Below are positions 25,501-37,500 of a DNA stretch of 64,000 nucleotides, piece after piece (the stretch's first letter is position 1; every line of letters starts with the position of its first letter). The position numbers were made by a program, and so were the translations under genes. This stretch comes from Periplaneta americana (lineage: Eukaryota > Arthropoda > Insecta > Blattodea > Blattidae). The notes below the pieces were generated by a model. It saw only the letters and a program-made list of their open reading frames with translations. It was not told the origin of the DNA and did no database searches. The stretch spans positions 109,495,834 to 109,559,833 of the forward strand of contig NC_091127.1 in assembly GCF_040183065.1 (NCBI RefSeq). The letters run 5' to 3'.

Positions 25501-26183
25501 ATTCTCAAAATGCGTAGCGTACCTTTGTAGGTAGGCGAAACATGAACTCATTTAATTTCATATCAATGTAATAAATACATAGCAGTACGTATCAAATTAA
25601 CCTATACTACGTTGAAAATTGTACCGTAATAAATTTTAACTCGAGACAAAGCTATAATAGAGAAAAAAAACTCAATGAGGCAATGAATCATTTCCAACAC
25701 GGATTCGTACCTATTTGTATTACGTCTGGTCTGCTCAGTATATAGTGATCATAAAAACAATATATTATATTGGCTACACACAATGTTTTCTTGTATTGAG
25801 ACAGAGAGAGAGGAAGTAAACAAACAATAATACCTGGGCAGATAATTATACAATAATACACTGACCCTAACAACGTATCATAAAAACTGATGATAAAGGT
25901 TTTCGCTTATAAGCCTATAACACAATAGACAAAACCCGAATCTGTTTCCTTAAACACAAAATGTTCCATTCACGCTAACCATTTCCATTTTACTTCTATA
26001 TGTCTTATTCCACGAGTTTGTCTCTTTAAAAGAGCATATTTTTAATTGAGATAAATGTGTACTTCTTACACATTAGACCTAAACATTCAGCACGTGAAGA
26101 CTCAACCACGACAACTAACCTGTCAATAATTGTATGCCTAACTAATAAAGGCAATTAGTTACAAATTATCTATCACAACTTAC
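22558..26183. other. Intron 1 (coding) of osa, proximal part
   Basis: Begins on the minus strand at the GTAAGT donor after position 26184 and runs toward lower coordinates. I see no further osa-like exon, neither Gln/Pro-rich nor ARID, down to position 1, so the intron appears to exceed 26 kb. No family repeat recognised in this part. Homopolymer A/T runs are common. Confidence 0.6.
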
Positions 26184-27080
26184 GGGAGGTTGATTTCTGT
26201 ATCCAGGTGCAACCTGCTGAGGGCTGTAGGAACCCAATGGCCTCTGTGGGGGCCAAGACTGGTTATATGGCATATTCCCAGATCCTTGTTCACCCGATTT
26301 CTGCATACCAAACTCCCCATAGCTGTTTTGGTACCGATGCGCTGGATTGGAGGATTGTAGTAACTGGTTTAATGTAGGAGTGGGTCCTGTTGGTTGTGAA
26401 ATAGTTTGTCCTGATAAAAACCTTTGGGGTTGAGTATGGGCTGAAAAACCACCACTTGGTACATTCATATTTGGTCCAGTACTAGGAGGCCTTGGAGGTA
26501 CCATAGGGCTACCCGGCATAGGTTTAGAACTTGGAAATCCATGCCTCATGTTTTGGGCGCTAAACTGACTAAAGGGATGATTTTGATGCAAATTGCTACT
26601 ATCTGCACTATTCTGCACTGGATTTCCAGCACCGTGCTGGTCAGGATGATAGTTCCCTCTAGCGGTGAATCCTAAACCAAATCCTTGCATGTTTTGTCCA
26701 CTGTCTGACCCTTTTCCATAATTTTGTTCACTTCCCGCACTTTGTTCTGAATTTTGCACAAATGATTTACCATCAGAATTAAGTTTACTGCTATCCACAC
26801 CACTGTTATTCGTGTTTTGATCACTATTTCCCGAACTATTATGAATAGGAGGCCCTGCACCAGACTCTTGTCGATATTGACTCATCTCTACGGCGAGGCT
26901 GTTTTGACCGGGCGACTTGGTTTTTGTATTAACTATACTATCAGATCCAACTATTCCTCGTCCACCATTCTTTTCTGTTCCATTTTGTAATACCGTATTA
27001 CTTAAATCAGGAGGCTGGTCTTGCTGCACTTGTTCACGATTCACCTCATTTTGTTGGCTCTCAGCTTGCGTTGCAGCCAT
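26184..27080 (-). CDS. osa: osa / ARID1 (BAF250), first coding exon
   Basis: Encodes the N-terminal 299 residues of Osa, the ARID-containing subunit of the Brahma (SWI/SNF, BAP) nucleosome remodeller in the nucleus. The sequence is low-complexity and disordered, rich in Q, N, S, G and P. From about residue 232 it carries GPTPTLNQLLQSSNPAHRYQ, then WPPQRPLGSYSPQ and YRNQPP, a block I recognise from Osa/ARID1 N-termini. The ATG at 27080 is in a good context (AACATGG), and an in-frame stop lies upstream at about 27147. A GTG-initiated extension is not needed. The exon ends in phase 0 at CCC|GTAAGT. ARID and C-terminal domains lie outside the window. It is divergent from jagunal. Confidence 0.88.
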
Positions 27081-28467
27081 GTTAGGCAGAACCTTCCTCG
27101 CTGCCAACACCCCGCCGCTGCAAACACATCCAGCTCTTCCTTACGTTATCCCGAAACTCTTCGAGAGCCAGTCCACCGTAAACCATAATCTTTCCATCAC
27201 TTGCTTGACCACATATGTTTCAAAAAACTTACTTCAATTTGCGATAAAAGTTCAAAATAAAACAGCCACCTTCCATCACACACCATTATTTCGCATATCT
27301 ACTTCAATAGCGCGAAAGGAGGTTAGGAGAAAAAAGTTTATATATCCATCCGCAACAATAACAACAAAAATCGCATTCACCGCATAGTAATGAATACATT
27401 TTTCCTATATACACATCCACGCACCTCACTATCACACGTGATACTGTAATCCAATCAGTAAGTGTAAGCGTAATAACAAAGTACACTTCGACACTGAGGA
27501 AGCAGGGAACTACTTTCCGAAATTAAAATCTCCGCGCGGAAGGCTACAGCTTTCCCAGTCGTCAAGCGTCCGAGTCATTTCTTCACTCGTTTGAAAAAGG
27601 TGGCCTGTGGCACAGTGGCTACTGTTGTACGATTTTATTGTTTTATATAAACGTAAAAACATATATTATCCCAAAATAATTTATCCAACCAAAATTTTCT
27701 TTGCATGTAATAAAAAGAAAATGTAGACGTTCACAAAATTATGGAATCATTATCATATGAATTTGTTCTATTTACTGCTGAGTTCATCCTTAAGTAGCCT
27801 TGGGTCGTATGCGTAATATTTAAACAGTTTCCACAGAAATAGTTCTCTTATTGCAGCTAATCGAGCAAAATATTAATCATGTTAGCCGATAAGTAAAATG
27901 CAATAAAGAAGCCACACTAGCTTTTCTACAGGTGTTTACAATTTCGTAACGTAGGACCAAATGTCAAACTTCTTACTGTGGGCAAGTTGGCAATCTCGCA
28001 AGAAATGATGCGGCCCTAGACAGTGGATTATTGTCCCAAAGATGAGGCACAGCAAATCAATAGCACCCACGAAGTCAGACTAATGTAATTATGAATGTTT
28101 TCCTCTGATGTTTTGAGAACAATATTTTGGAAATAAATAAACGAACAAACATTTCATACTACCTTACATATTTACACAATTGACTAAATACCAATAAAAA
28201 TCAGTCAACTGTGTCCATAAAGTTCAAGTGTTATCCTGCAGGAGCAGCACCAACAAGATAAACAAACCACTGCTTCTTTGATAATGGCCAATAAAATTGG
28301 TTGAGAGTCTAGAAAAGAAGACCCCGCAGAACAAACCATATGTAGATAAAGGGCCCGGTGATTTTTTACCCAAGTAACCTGTCCCAGTACCATGGGTGCA
28401 TGAAGTACCTAGATTCCCGAATTTTTTTAGCATATTTTAGCTTAATAATCACAGACACAATCAAATA
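27081..28467. promoter_or_regulatory. Divergent osa-jagunal promoter region and 5' UTRs
   Basis: The start codons of osa (minus strand) and jagunal (plus strand) are 1387 bp apart with no gene between. The part near 27520-27610 is locally GC-richer with CpGs (ctccgcgcggaaggc), which suits a housekeeping-type bidirectional promoter. I cannot place transcription start sites or upstream introns. A frame at 26917-27387 on the plus strand is antisense to osa and is not considered a gene. Confidence 0.5.
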
Positions 28468-28556
28468 ATGGCATCTAAAGGCGGACCTATTGCTCTTGGT
28501 ACCGATGGAACAGATTTCTCTCATCGGCAAAGGGTAGCTGCTCAATATCAAATCAG
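28468..28556 (+). CDS. jagn: jagunal exon 1
   Basis: Codes residues 1-29 plus two bases of Ser30. The donor is AG|GTAA. The start ATG follows 'atcaaata'. Its -3 base is A, which is favourable. Confidence 0.92.
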
Positions 28557-31500
28557 GTAAGTCTGAGCTATCAAAATGTGGTCAGTAAGGAGTTAAAATT
28601 GTACCTAAGAGAACAGCTCATTCTCGTTAAGTAGACGATTCCATCACTTGAAATGAAATGTTTTTGTAAATGATGTCAAAATGAAATTAATTTTACATTA
28701 CACTCTTCGAGAAACTGCTATTTTATGTAGGTTGTATCAGTTTTCTCAACATTTTGTAACATGTGTAATGTATTTTTATGTTTCAGTGCCCTGAACAAGT
28801 CTCGACTGAAGTATTGCATTTTTTTCCACTATCTTTTGTTTTTTGCGATGCTGGCAAAGTTATCTGCTGACATTCTTGACCGTCTTGATATATTTATATT
28901 AGAAATAGAAGAATTACAAGTCCCCGAGGTACTTCTTAATTATGAGTCATATGTATTGATAATTTTCATATATGTTCAGAATCTGTTATATATCTTTGGT
29001 AATTCTTCAGAAAAGCTACACCAATGAAGCACAATTTTCTTTTGCTTCATTGGCTTCTGTGAGATGCATGTAGTGATAAAGGTGTGCCAGAGATTCAGGA
29101 CGAATTACTAGGGAAATGTTTAGGTTTCCGTTCTCGACCTCTCGAGTGCTGTAAAAAAAAAAAAAAAAAAAAAAATAGGGCGCGGGGGATGGGCTAAACA
29201 GTGCATTAGAATACACAGATAATTATCAAACGATTTTTATGCTGAAAGTGTAATGAAACAGAAGAGAATATTGAATAATTCCGTAGGAAACGTTGGTCAA
29301 TAAAAAATCGAGGATCACTGACAGTTAGGTTTGTTTTGTTCAGGTTTTTGGTATGCATACCAAAAAAAAAGTATAATATGCAAGGCAAACCAGAAACCTC
29401 AACAAACCAAACTTAACCTGTCACTGTTCCTCGATAATGTCACTGATGTTCTTCAAATTGACCAACATTTTCTCCGAATTACCGAAAATTGTGTCTTCTT
29501 TGGTGTATCTTTCCTGGAAAGATTTTTTTTATGGAATATGATTACTTATTAATCACACTATACTGTTTCTTGGTTCAATATAAGCAATGCATTTTGAAGA
29601 ACTAGTCCTAGGTATAGAAGTTGCATGGTTTTGAAGAAAATTATGAGCTGAAATATACCAGTAGTACCTAACTGGAATCATTAAAAATGTGTTTAACTTA
29701 TCAGTATTTCTGTAAGGAAGGTGAGCATTCTGATACTGTAATTTTCAATGAAAAAGGTATTAAAATTGCCTTTTTTTTTTGTTTACATTCGTGCACAATT
29801 TTTTATTGTGCATTTCTAAAAAGTATTAGAGCAACCTTTAAACTACAGAGTTCCTATGCAGACCAGTCCCAGGTAGCAATGTTCTGTCAGCTTAATGACC
29901 GTAGTGCGGAGTGCCTGTCTCAAGGAATCTAAGTACTAAAAGATGGAGTGGGACCAGTCTGCATAGGGAAGTGTACACATGACCGCTCGCCACCTGACAA
30001 CAGATTTTGTTGGAATGGAACTGGTTTATGTAGGAACTCTGTATACTTTAACATCAATATGTAGGTCTACATAACCTCTAGGCTGTATTAATGTAACAGA
30101 CTATCACTTAAAAAAAAAAAAATTGTAATTCTTTGCAAATAGCCTAGTGCTCTAGTACTTATCAATAAATTCTAACTTACGTCATAAAACCATGCGCTTC
30201 GATATGTATGGTACATATATGAATAGGGTTTAATTTCTTTTTTCTGTTGGTATATAAATCATTGTAGATCTATGTATCAGATACATTATACTAGAAACTA
30301 ATTTGTCCAGGTATGTTGCAGTAGTGGTATACGATGACATGTGATTATTTTGAAAGGCATTGCAAATTCTTTTGAATTGCTTTCAGCCCCTATGGTGGGA
30401 ATACATCTGGTGCATCAGTCTTCTTCTGTCCTTCCTTGGATTATCAGCTGTGAGGAAGAACCGAATCAAAACAATGCAGCGATACATGTTGGGTATAATA
30501 ATATTTGGGTTTGGGCCTCTTCTCTATGCTGCAGTTTACTACTTTGGTGATGCATGGGAGTATTTAAATGAAGGAGAAACAGATGATATCATGATTTGGC
30601 AGGTACTATAACGAAACATCAAGTGTGTCAATATTACATGTTGTATACTTGTCACATGTTTTATAGAATTTTCTTTATACCAGTACTTATACTGTCAATG
30701 ACTGACATGGGATGAAAACTACTTGCAGCTAACAGTTTGGAAGTGGGGTTCAAATCATACTCAGTACATTTTGTTTGTCGTCTGTGTGTCGTATTTTGTG
30801 AAAATGAAGATCTGTGTTTACTCTGCATTGCAGAAGATGCACTGACAGTACACTACTCGTAACTTTATAATTTTGAGTTTTCCTTTAGGCTTAAAATATT
30901 AGCTACACACAAAATTTAGAAATACATCAAGTACCTGCTGAGATTAAACAAACTAATGATGTGAATGGAAACATTATTAAAATAAATTAACAGTGAAACT
31001 TTATCATTCCTAAGTCCTCTTCCAAGTAATTTACTAAGCGACATTTAGTTCAGAAAAACCGCTATATATGTCACAAAATGTGCAGGAGCACCACAATCTT
31101 GCTAAAACCAGGAGGAATATCAGGAAACTACTGTCTGCAAAATGGGATAACATAATCACACAAAATGTATCAGCGTTTAAATTTTCTTCTATGAAAAATT
31201 GATCAATTTTACTGCTTTCTGCTGTAACTTCCAATATATTGACACTGAGGATGCTGTGTATGTGCTTCTCCTTTCTAATGAAGGTTGTCAGGATACTGTT
31301 ATCGACAATTAATAACAATTGACGCCAATTGAACAAAGTTTCCTCCTTTGAAAATATGTGCCTCACAAATTTAACTCCTTAATTAAGTATTACTATGATG
31401 TACCGAAGTACATATGGAGTTTCAGTGTTTCTGTGTTTCCATATGGTGAAAAATTGGTAGAAAGGAGAAAAATTCTCTCCGGCACTGAGATTCAAACCTG

Positions 31501-34500
31501 GGTTTCCAGTTTTATGTGCTGGTGCTTTATTCACTAAGCCACACTGGATTCAAGTTCCGATGCTGGATTGAATCCCTCTCATTTTTAAGTTCTACCTATT
31601 GTGTTCCCCTTTGTGTACCATGTCACAATATGTGTGATAGTAGACACAATGTCCAACCACAAGTCCGCCGAGTTAGCTCTGTGGTAGCATGTCTGCCTTC
31701 AGACTAGCCGGCCCGGGTTCGATTCCTGGTGGGGTCAGAAATTTTCTTGTAAAATTTCTACCTCGGAACTAGGAGAGATGGCAGTGCACAACTTCTAATC
31801 ACTAAATTGTGCACCAAATATGCCTGGGTTAAATCCCAAATCTCTCCGCAGTGCATATGAAGAGAAGGCATAGTGATTCGTCGGTCGGATGGGGACGTTA
31901 AGCCTGGCGGCCCTCTTGGTGCTATTCGACAGAAGTAGGCCACATGCCAGCACCGGGTTTCCCCTTCTCCCTTTCTCACCATCATCATCTTCACTTATTC
32001 CCTACACTACATTTACACGTACACTTAACATACACTCACCCTAGTACACAAAATAACTCTTCACACAGATACACATCATGCACAACGTGGCCCGCCGAAG
32101 TGGTGTGCAATTTGAAAATGGGTCACAGTTCTGCCATCTATCCGCAGTATGCAGAACCCGAATCACGAAAGTAAAGTGGGTAGGCATCGGAAACACATGT
32201 CCAACCACAAGTACAGAGGTGCACTCATTACGAGTGACTAAGTGGCCGGGGTCCAATGGAACATGGCGCTGTCTTGAATCTCAAAGTGATTACTTATGTT
32301 TTATATTACTATGATCTACCGAAGTACATGTGGAGTTTCAGTGCAATAATTATGCCTTTCCATATGGTGAAGAATCGGTAGAACAGAGAAAAATTCTCTC
32401 CGGCACTAGGACTCGAACCTAGGTTTCCAGCTTTACATGCTGGTACCAGAGAGAATTTTTCTCTGTTCTTCCGATTCTTCATCATATTCTCAATTAAGGT
32501 TTTACAGAACTCAATTCTTCTGTCAAAATAGTTTTCCCTCAATTCTTGCAAAAGCTTGATTTTGTATGGATGCCATGTCTTTGATTTGAACAATTCCATA
32601 TAGATATGCATGACTGAAGTTGTGTTCAAGTGTCGCCTGTTTTGTAAATTTATACAGATCATCTTGGATGTATAACATCATATCAGGAGCATTATCTCCT
32701 CCGTGTCTTTGAGTCTTCCAGATTTTGGCAATAATTAACATGGGTTTCGTCCACACCTGTGGTTTAACTGTTAGCGTGTCTGGCGCGAAACTAGGTGGCC
32801 CGGGTTCGATTCCCGGTCAGGGCAAGTTACTGGTTGAGGTTTTTTCTGGGGTTTTCCCTCAACCCAATATGAACAAATGCTGGGTAACTTTCTGTGCTGG
32901 GCTCTGGACTCATTTCACCAGCATTATGACCTTCATCTCATTCAGACGGGCTGGCCTTCTATGCCCAAGGTTGCGGGTTCGATCCTGGGCCAGGTCGATG
33001 GCATTTAAGTGTGCTTAAGGCTCATGTCAGTAGATTTACTGGCATGTAAAAGAACTCCTGCGGGACAAATTCTGGCACATCCGGCGATGCTGATATAACC
33101 TCTGCAGTTGCGAGCGTCCTTAAATAAAACATAACATTAACATTCAGACACTAAATAACCTAAGATGTTGATAAAGCATCGTAAAATAACCTACTAAAAA
33201 AATAACGTGGGTGTCATTTAAAGGAATATTTTTTTTGTGATATTCTCAATATTCAAACATATTTTGTCCTAAAACATTGGTATAACATTATTTAATTTAT
33301 TTCTAACAACTTTTGTATGTAACATTTTATTGTAAAACTGTAAATTATAACTTAGCGATTAATGTTCCATTTTCTAACACACTGTATATGTACAGTAGTA
33401 TCGAGAATGGAATGGAAATCAGTAATGAGTGGAATAAAATTGACTAAAGATAAAATTATTAGAACAATTTTATATGCAGATCAGATTTTGATTGTGAAAT
33501 GCAAGATAAATTACAGAACCAACACACAATTAAGTAAAATTAACATGCGCTCATGTGCACACACACACACACACACACAGTATTCGTATAGTCCACACCT
33601 GTGGAGTAATGGTTAGCATGTCTGGCCGCGAAACCAGGTGGCCCGGTTCGATTTCCAGTCAGGGCAAGTTACCTGGTTGAGGTTTTTTCCGGGGCAAATG
33701 CTGGGTAACTTTCGGTGTTGGACCCTGGACTCATTTCACCGGCATTATCAACTTCATCTCATTCAGATGCTAAATAACCTAAGTTGTTGATAAAGCGTCG
33801 TAAAATAACCTACTAAAATTTAAAAAAAGTACTCGTATATGGGTAATATGTTAAAAACCACAGATTTGAAATTGAAACAATGGAATAAATGTTAACTTTC
33901 ACATATTTAGGAATATATTCTACTTAGCCTAATGCTAACGACGACATATGAAAAAAACGAAGAATTGAACACATGGTAAAAGATCAGTGCAGTTGACTCT
34001 AACATACAGACACAATCAACAGTGACCAGCTACCTGAAATTCCTATATGTTATAAATTTAATAGACGACGAAAACATGAAAGACCCTAATCTGAAGGTTA
34101 TTGGACTTGGAAGAACTAGTGAACAAGTAGACATTCCTATCTCACTTGACTGCTTGAATGAACACTTTGTAAAGGACCCCACCTTAGACGACACAACAAA
34201 ACAAGACAATTTTGCCTGAATCAGCTCCCCCAACTCGAGACATTCTATTTCATTGATGTCACTCCTACTGACGTAATGAAAGCTATCCATTGCATCAAGA
34301 CGAAAGCCCAAGGTCTGGACAATATTAGCATACTACTTATACAGAAAAATACAAGACATAGTAATACCAGTACTTACAATTGCACACATATTCAATAGTT
34401 CCTTAATCACTTCAACTTTCCCTAACATATGGAAGCAAGCTTTTGTTCTTTCTCTTAAAAAAAATCAAAGTTCCCACCGGCCCGAACAACTATAGGCCAA

Positions 34501-37500
34501 TAAGCATTCTGCCAGTCATATCACTAACTACATGAACAAACATAAACTATTTGATAAGTATCAGTCAGGTTTCAGAGCTGGACACAACACAGGCACTGAG
34601 GCACTGCTTTATTTAAAGTGACTGTACACATTCATGAAGCAATTGACTCTAATAAAATGACAATACTAACTCTTCTTGAGTTAGCAAAGCTTTCAACTCT
34701 GTAAATTTTGATCTGCTCATCCATAAATTGAGAAATCTGTATTTGTCAGAGACTGCTGTGAATTGGTTTGAATCCTGCTTACGAAAAGAACAACAATGTG
34801 TTTTATCTGGGAACCAAAGTTCCTCCTGGCTTAACATAACATCAGGTATACCACAGGGATCAGTACTCTGATCATTGTTGTTCACAATATATGTCACTGA
34901 TATTACATCACTTGTAAGGCAAGGGATAGTTATCCCTTGTATGCTGACGACCTTCAGTGTTACATCTCTTCCTGCTTGGATCAAGTAAACAACACTATAG
35001 ACAAGCTGAACTAGGGCATTGACTCGATTGTGACACTCCATCTTAAAATCAATCCTGGAAAGACACAAACAATTATTATTCTACCATACTCAATATGCCT
35101 CAACCTGTTGGCTAGTTCCATGAGTTTTTCCAGTTTATTCTCTTGACAAGAGCAGCTGATACTGTGCTGTATGTGGAACGTGATAATGGATGCATATTCA
35201 GACCAGAAATCACAGACATGCATTTGATGTATGAATTCGCCAAATGTTATTCTGCAGAGGTACAAGACATCTTTAGTCGACCTGGTTGGCAAGTTGGTAT
35301 AGCGCTGGCCTTCTATGCCCAAGGTTGCGGGTTCGATCCTGGGCCAGGTCGATGGCATTTAAGTGTGCTTAAATGCGACAGGCTCATGCCAGTAGATTTA
35401 CTGGCATGTAAAAGAACTTCTGCAGGACAAAATTTCGGCACAGCTGACAATGCTGATATAACCTCTGCAGTTGCGAGCATCGTTAAATAAAACATAACAT
35501 TTAACAAGACACCTTTACATGGATTATTTCTCTAACAGACATTTTATACAAGAAAATAGTCCATAAGTTCCATAAACATAGAGGATCACTTATGTTGTTG
35601 TTTTCTAATGCCAAGCTTTTGACAATAAAGCAATTTGACCTCTTGCACTCCAATATTTTTCAAAGATATTGTCATGGTCAGCTAGTGAAGCACAGATTTT
35701 GAGGTGTTCCGAATCCATTTCTTGATTTGAATTGCACAAAGAGGATCACTTATAAAATGAGTGTCAGAAGTTGGCAGGCCAGTTAGTATTTGAAGTTTTA
35801 ATTTTGAAGAGCAGATTTTACAGCACGGTGAAGAAAATGCTGGCACTAGAAACCAAGAGAGAACTTTTTACACATAACAGTGTGTAGAGTTTCGCGACAG
35901 TAATTGCTTTATCCATACCATGTTCAATGGATAAAAGCACTTGAGGTCTATGATTTTTGTCCCAGAGTCAAATTTTGTACTTGTTTCCTGCATATGTTTT
36001 ATCATTAATTTCATAGGAATGTTCCCCCCCCCCCCCACACTTTCCTCAACGAAAAGATACTCTCTTCCTCCTCCAGAGATCGCAGTCTATAATTGAGTAG
36101 TTTAATGTCAAAGACGGACATCTGTCGTCTTCATAGTTTTGATCTAGAGGCACTTTTTTGTTTCACAGTGTTCTTTGTAGTATTTTAACACAATTTATTT
36201 TTATAAATGTAGTGTTAGAGTTTGTATATAGTTTCACCATAACTGAAAAAAGCATGAAAAAATGTATAAGAATCCACATTATCTAAATTTCATCTAAAGG
36301 TCAGATGTCCGCCTTTGATATTAAGCTACTCAATTATACTCATCTTCCACGAGAGATGTCTATCACTTAACATCTGTCAACTGTATTATTTATCGACAAA
36401 GCAGGGTTCACTAATGATGGCGTGGTCAATTTTCCTATCACTCATCATTAGGTTGAAAGACAAAATTAACACATTATTCATCAATCACAACACCAACAAT
36501 AATGCAGTGTTAATGTATGGACAGGAATAATGGGCAACAATTTAATCAGATCAGACCAGTTTTTCTTGATGGAAAATTAACAGGTCAATCTTATGTATTG
36601 TATGTTTCTTAAGAAATCAATTGCATGAACTATTGGAAGATGTCCCACTTGATTATGTGTATTACATGTGGTTTATGCATGACAGTGCACTGCCACATTG
36701 TAACCAAGAAACCTGAAATTTGTTGAAGAATGACTTCTTAACAAGTGAATAGCTCACACAGGATCTACTGTTGGCCTCTGCATTCCACAGATTTAAATCC
36801 TTGGAATAAAAACAATAGTTCATTCAACACGCATTGTCAGAATTGAAATACTTCAACATATAGAAAAAGGCAGCCAGCAAATTTGAAAAATACCTGGCAT
36901 TATTAAAAGAGTGCAGCAGTCTTAACACAGTCTAGACTTCAGGCTTGTGTTCAAGACGAAGGTGGCCATTTTGAGCACTTTCTATTCTTTAAGCAGCTCC
37001 ATATTACTGGAGTATAAACGCAACTAATAGCACTCAGAAATAAGGTGAAATGGGGCACAAACATGTGGCCAAGTAAGGGTCTGTGTCTGATGGTGAGATT
37101 ACAAATTCAACAGGTGTCAATACAACTCGTATTCTGGCTAGGTAATGGACGAAAACATTCGGTGGAATAAAGGTCTGTTACAGTTGTACAGTGTAAAGCA
37201 CATGACCATTAACTTGTATCTATCTTCAGAGCTGTAAAGTCGATTTCCTTGAGAGTAGCAGTGATGTAAACATAAACACAAGCAGGGGCATCATTTCAAT
37301 TTTTGCTTGGCAAGAGGCAAGATTTTTTAGGGATAGGCTTTATAGGTTATATCACTTGGCATACTTCCTCATTTCTTCTGAAATGAACTGTTTTCCATAC
37401 TGTAAACTGGATTAAACTTGATCACAAAAATTAATAAATCAACCATGATATCAGGTGCACTAAATATCGTTTTAAAGTTCATATTTTTTTTCTCCATTTT

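Larger units (their letters stand above)
33395..33990 (+). pseudogene. LINE RT fragment split by SINE
   Basis: A frame near 33405-33525 reads [20 protein letters not shown], the region around the RT YADD box with the second Asp changed to Gln. The downstream block FTYLGI (about 33898-33920) is typical of the post-RT segment. The (CA)n run and the SINE at 33591-33827 separate the two halves. Confidence 0.6.

Noticed and set aside
27105..27110. GTG start extending osa by ten residues
   Set aside because: Eukaryotic initiation favours the ATG at 27080 in a strong context. The GTG would need non-canonical initiation.
26917..27387. 156-codon plus-strand frame over the osa start
   Set aside because: It is antisense to the osa exon and 5' UTR and has no family features. 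The minus strand carries recognisable Osa sequence.
35143..35490. 115-codon ORFs on both strands
   Set aside because: They lie across the family B SINE and its flanks. Similar ORFs recur at 3795-3995 in another copy, so they are repeat artefacts.
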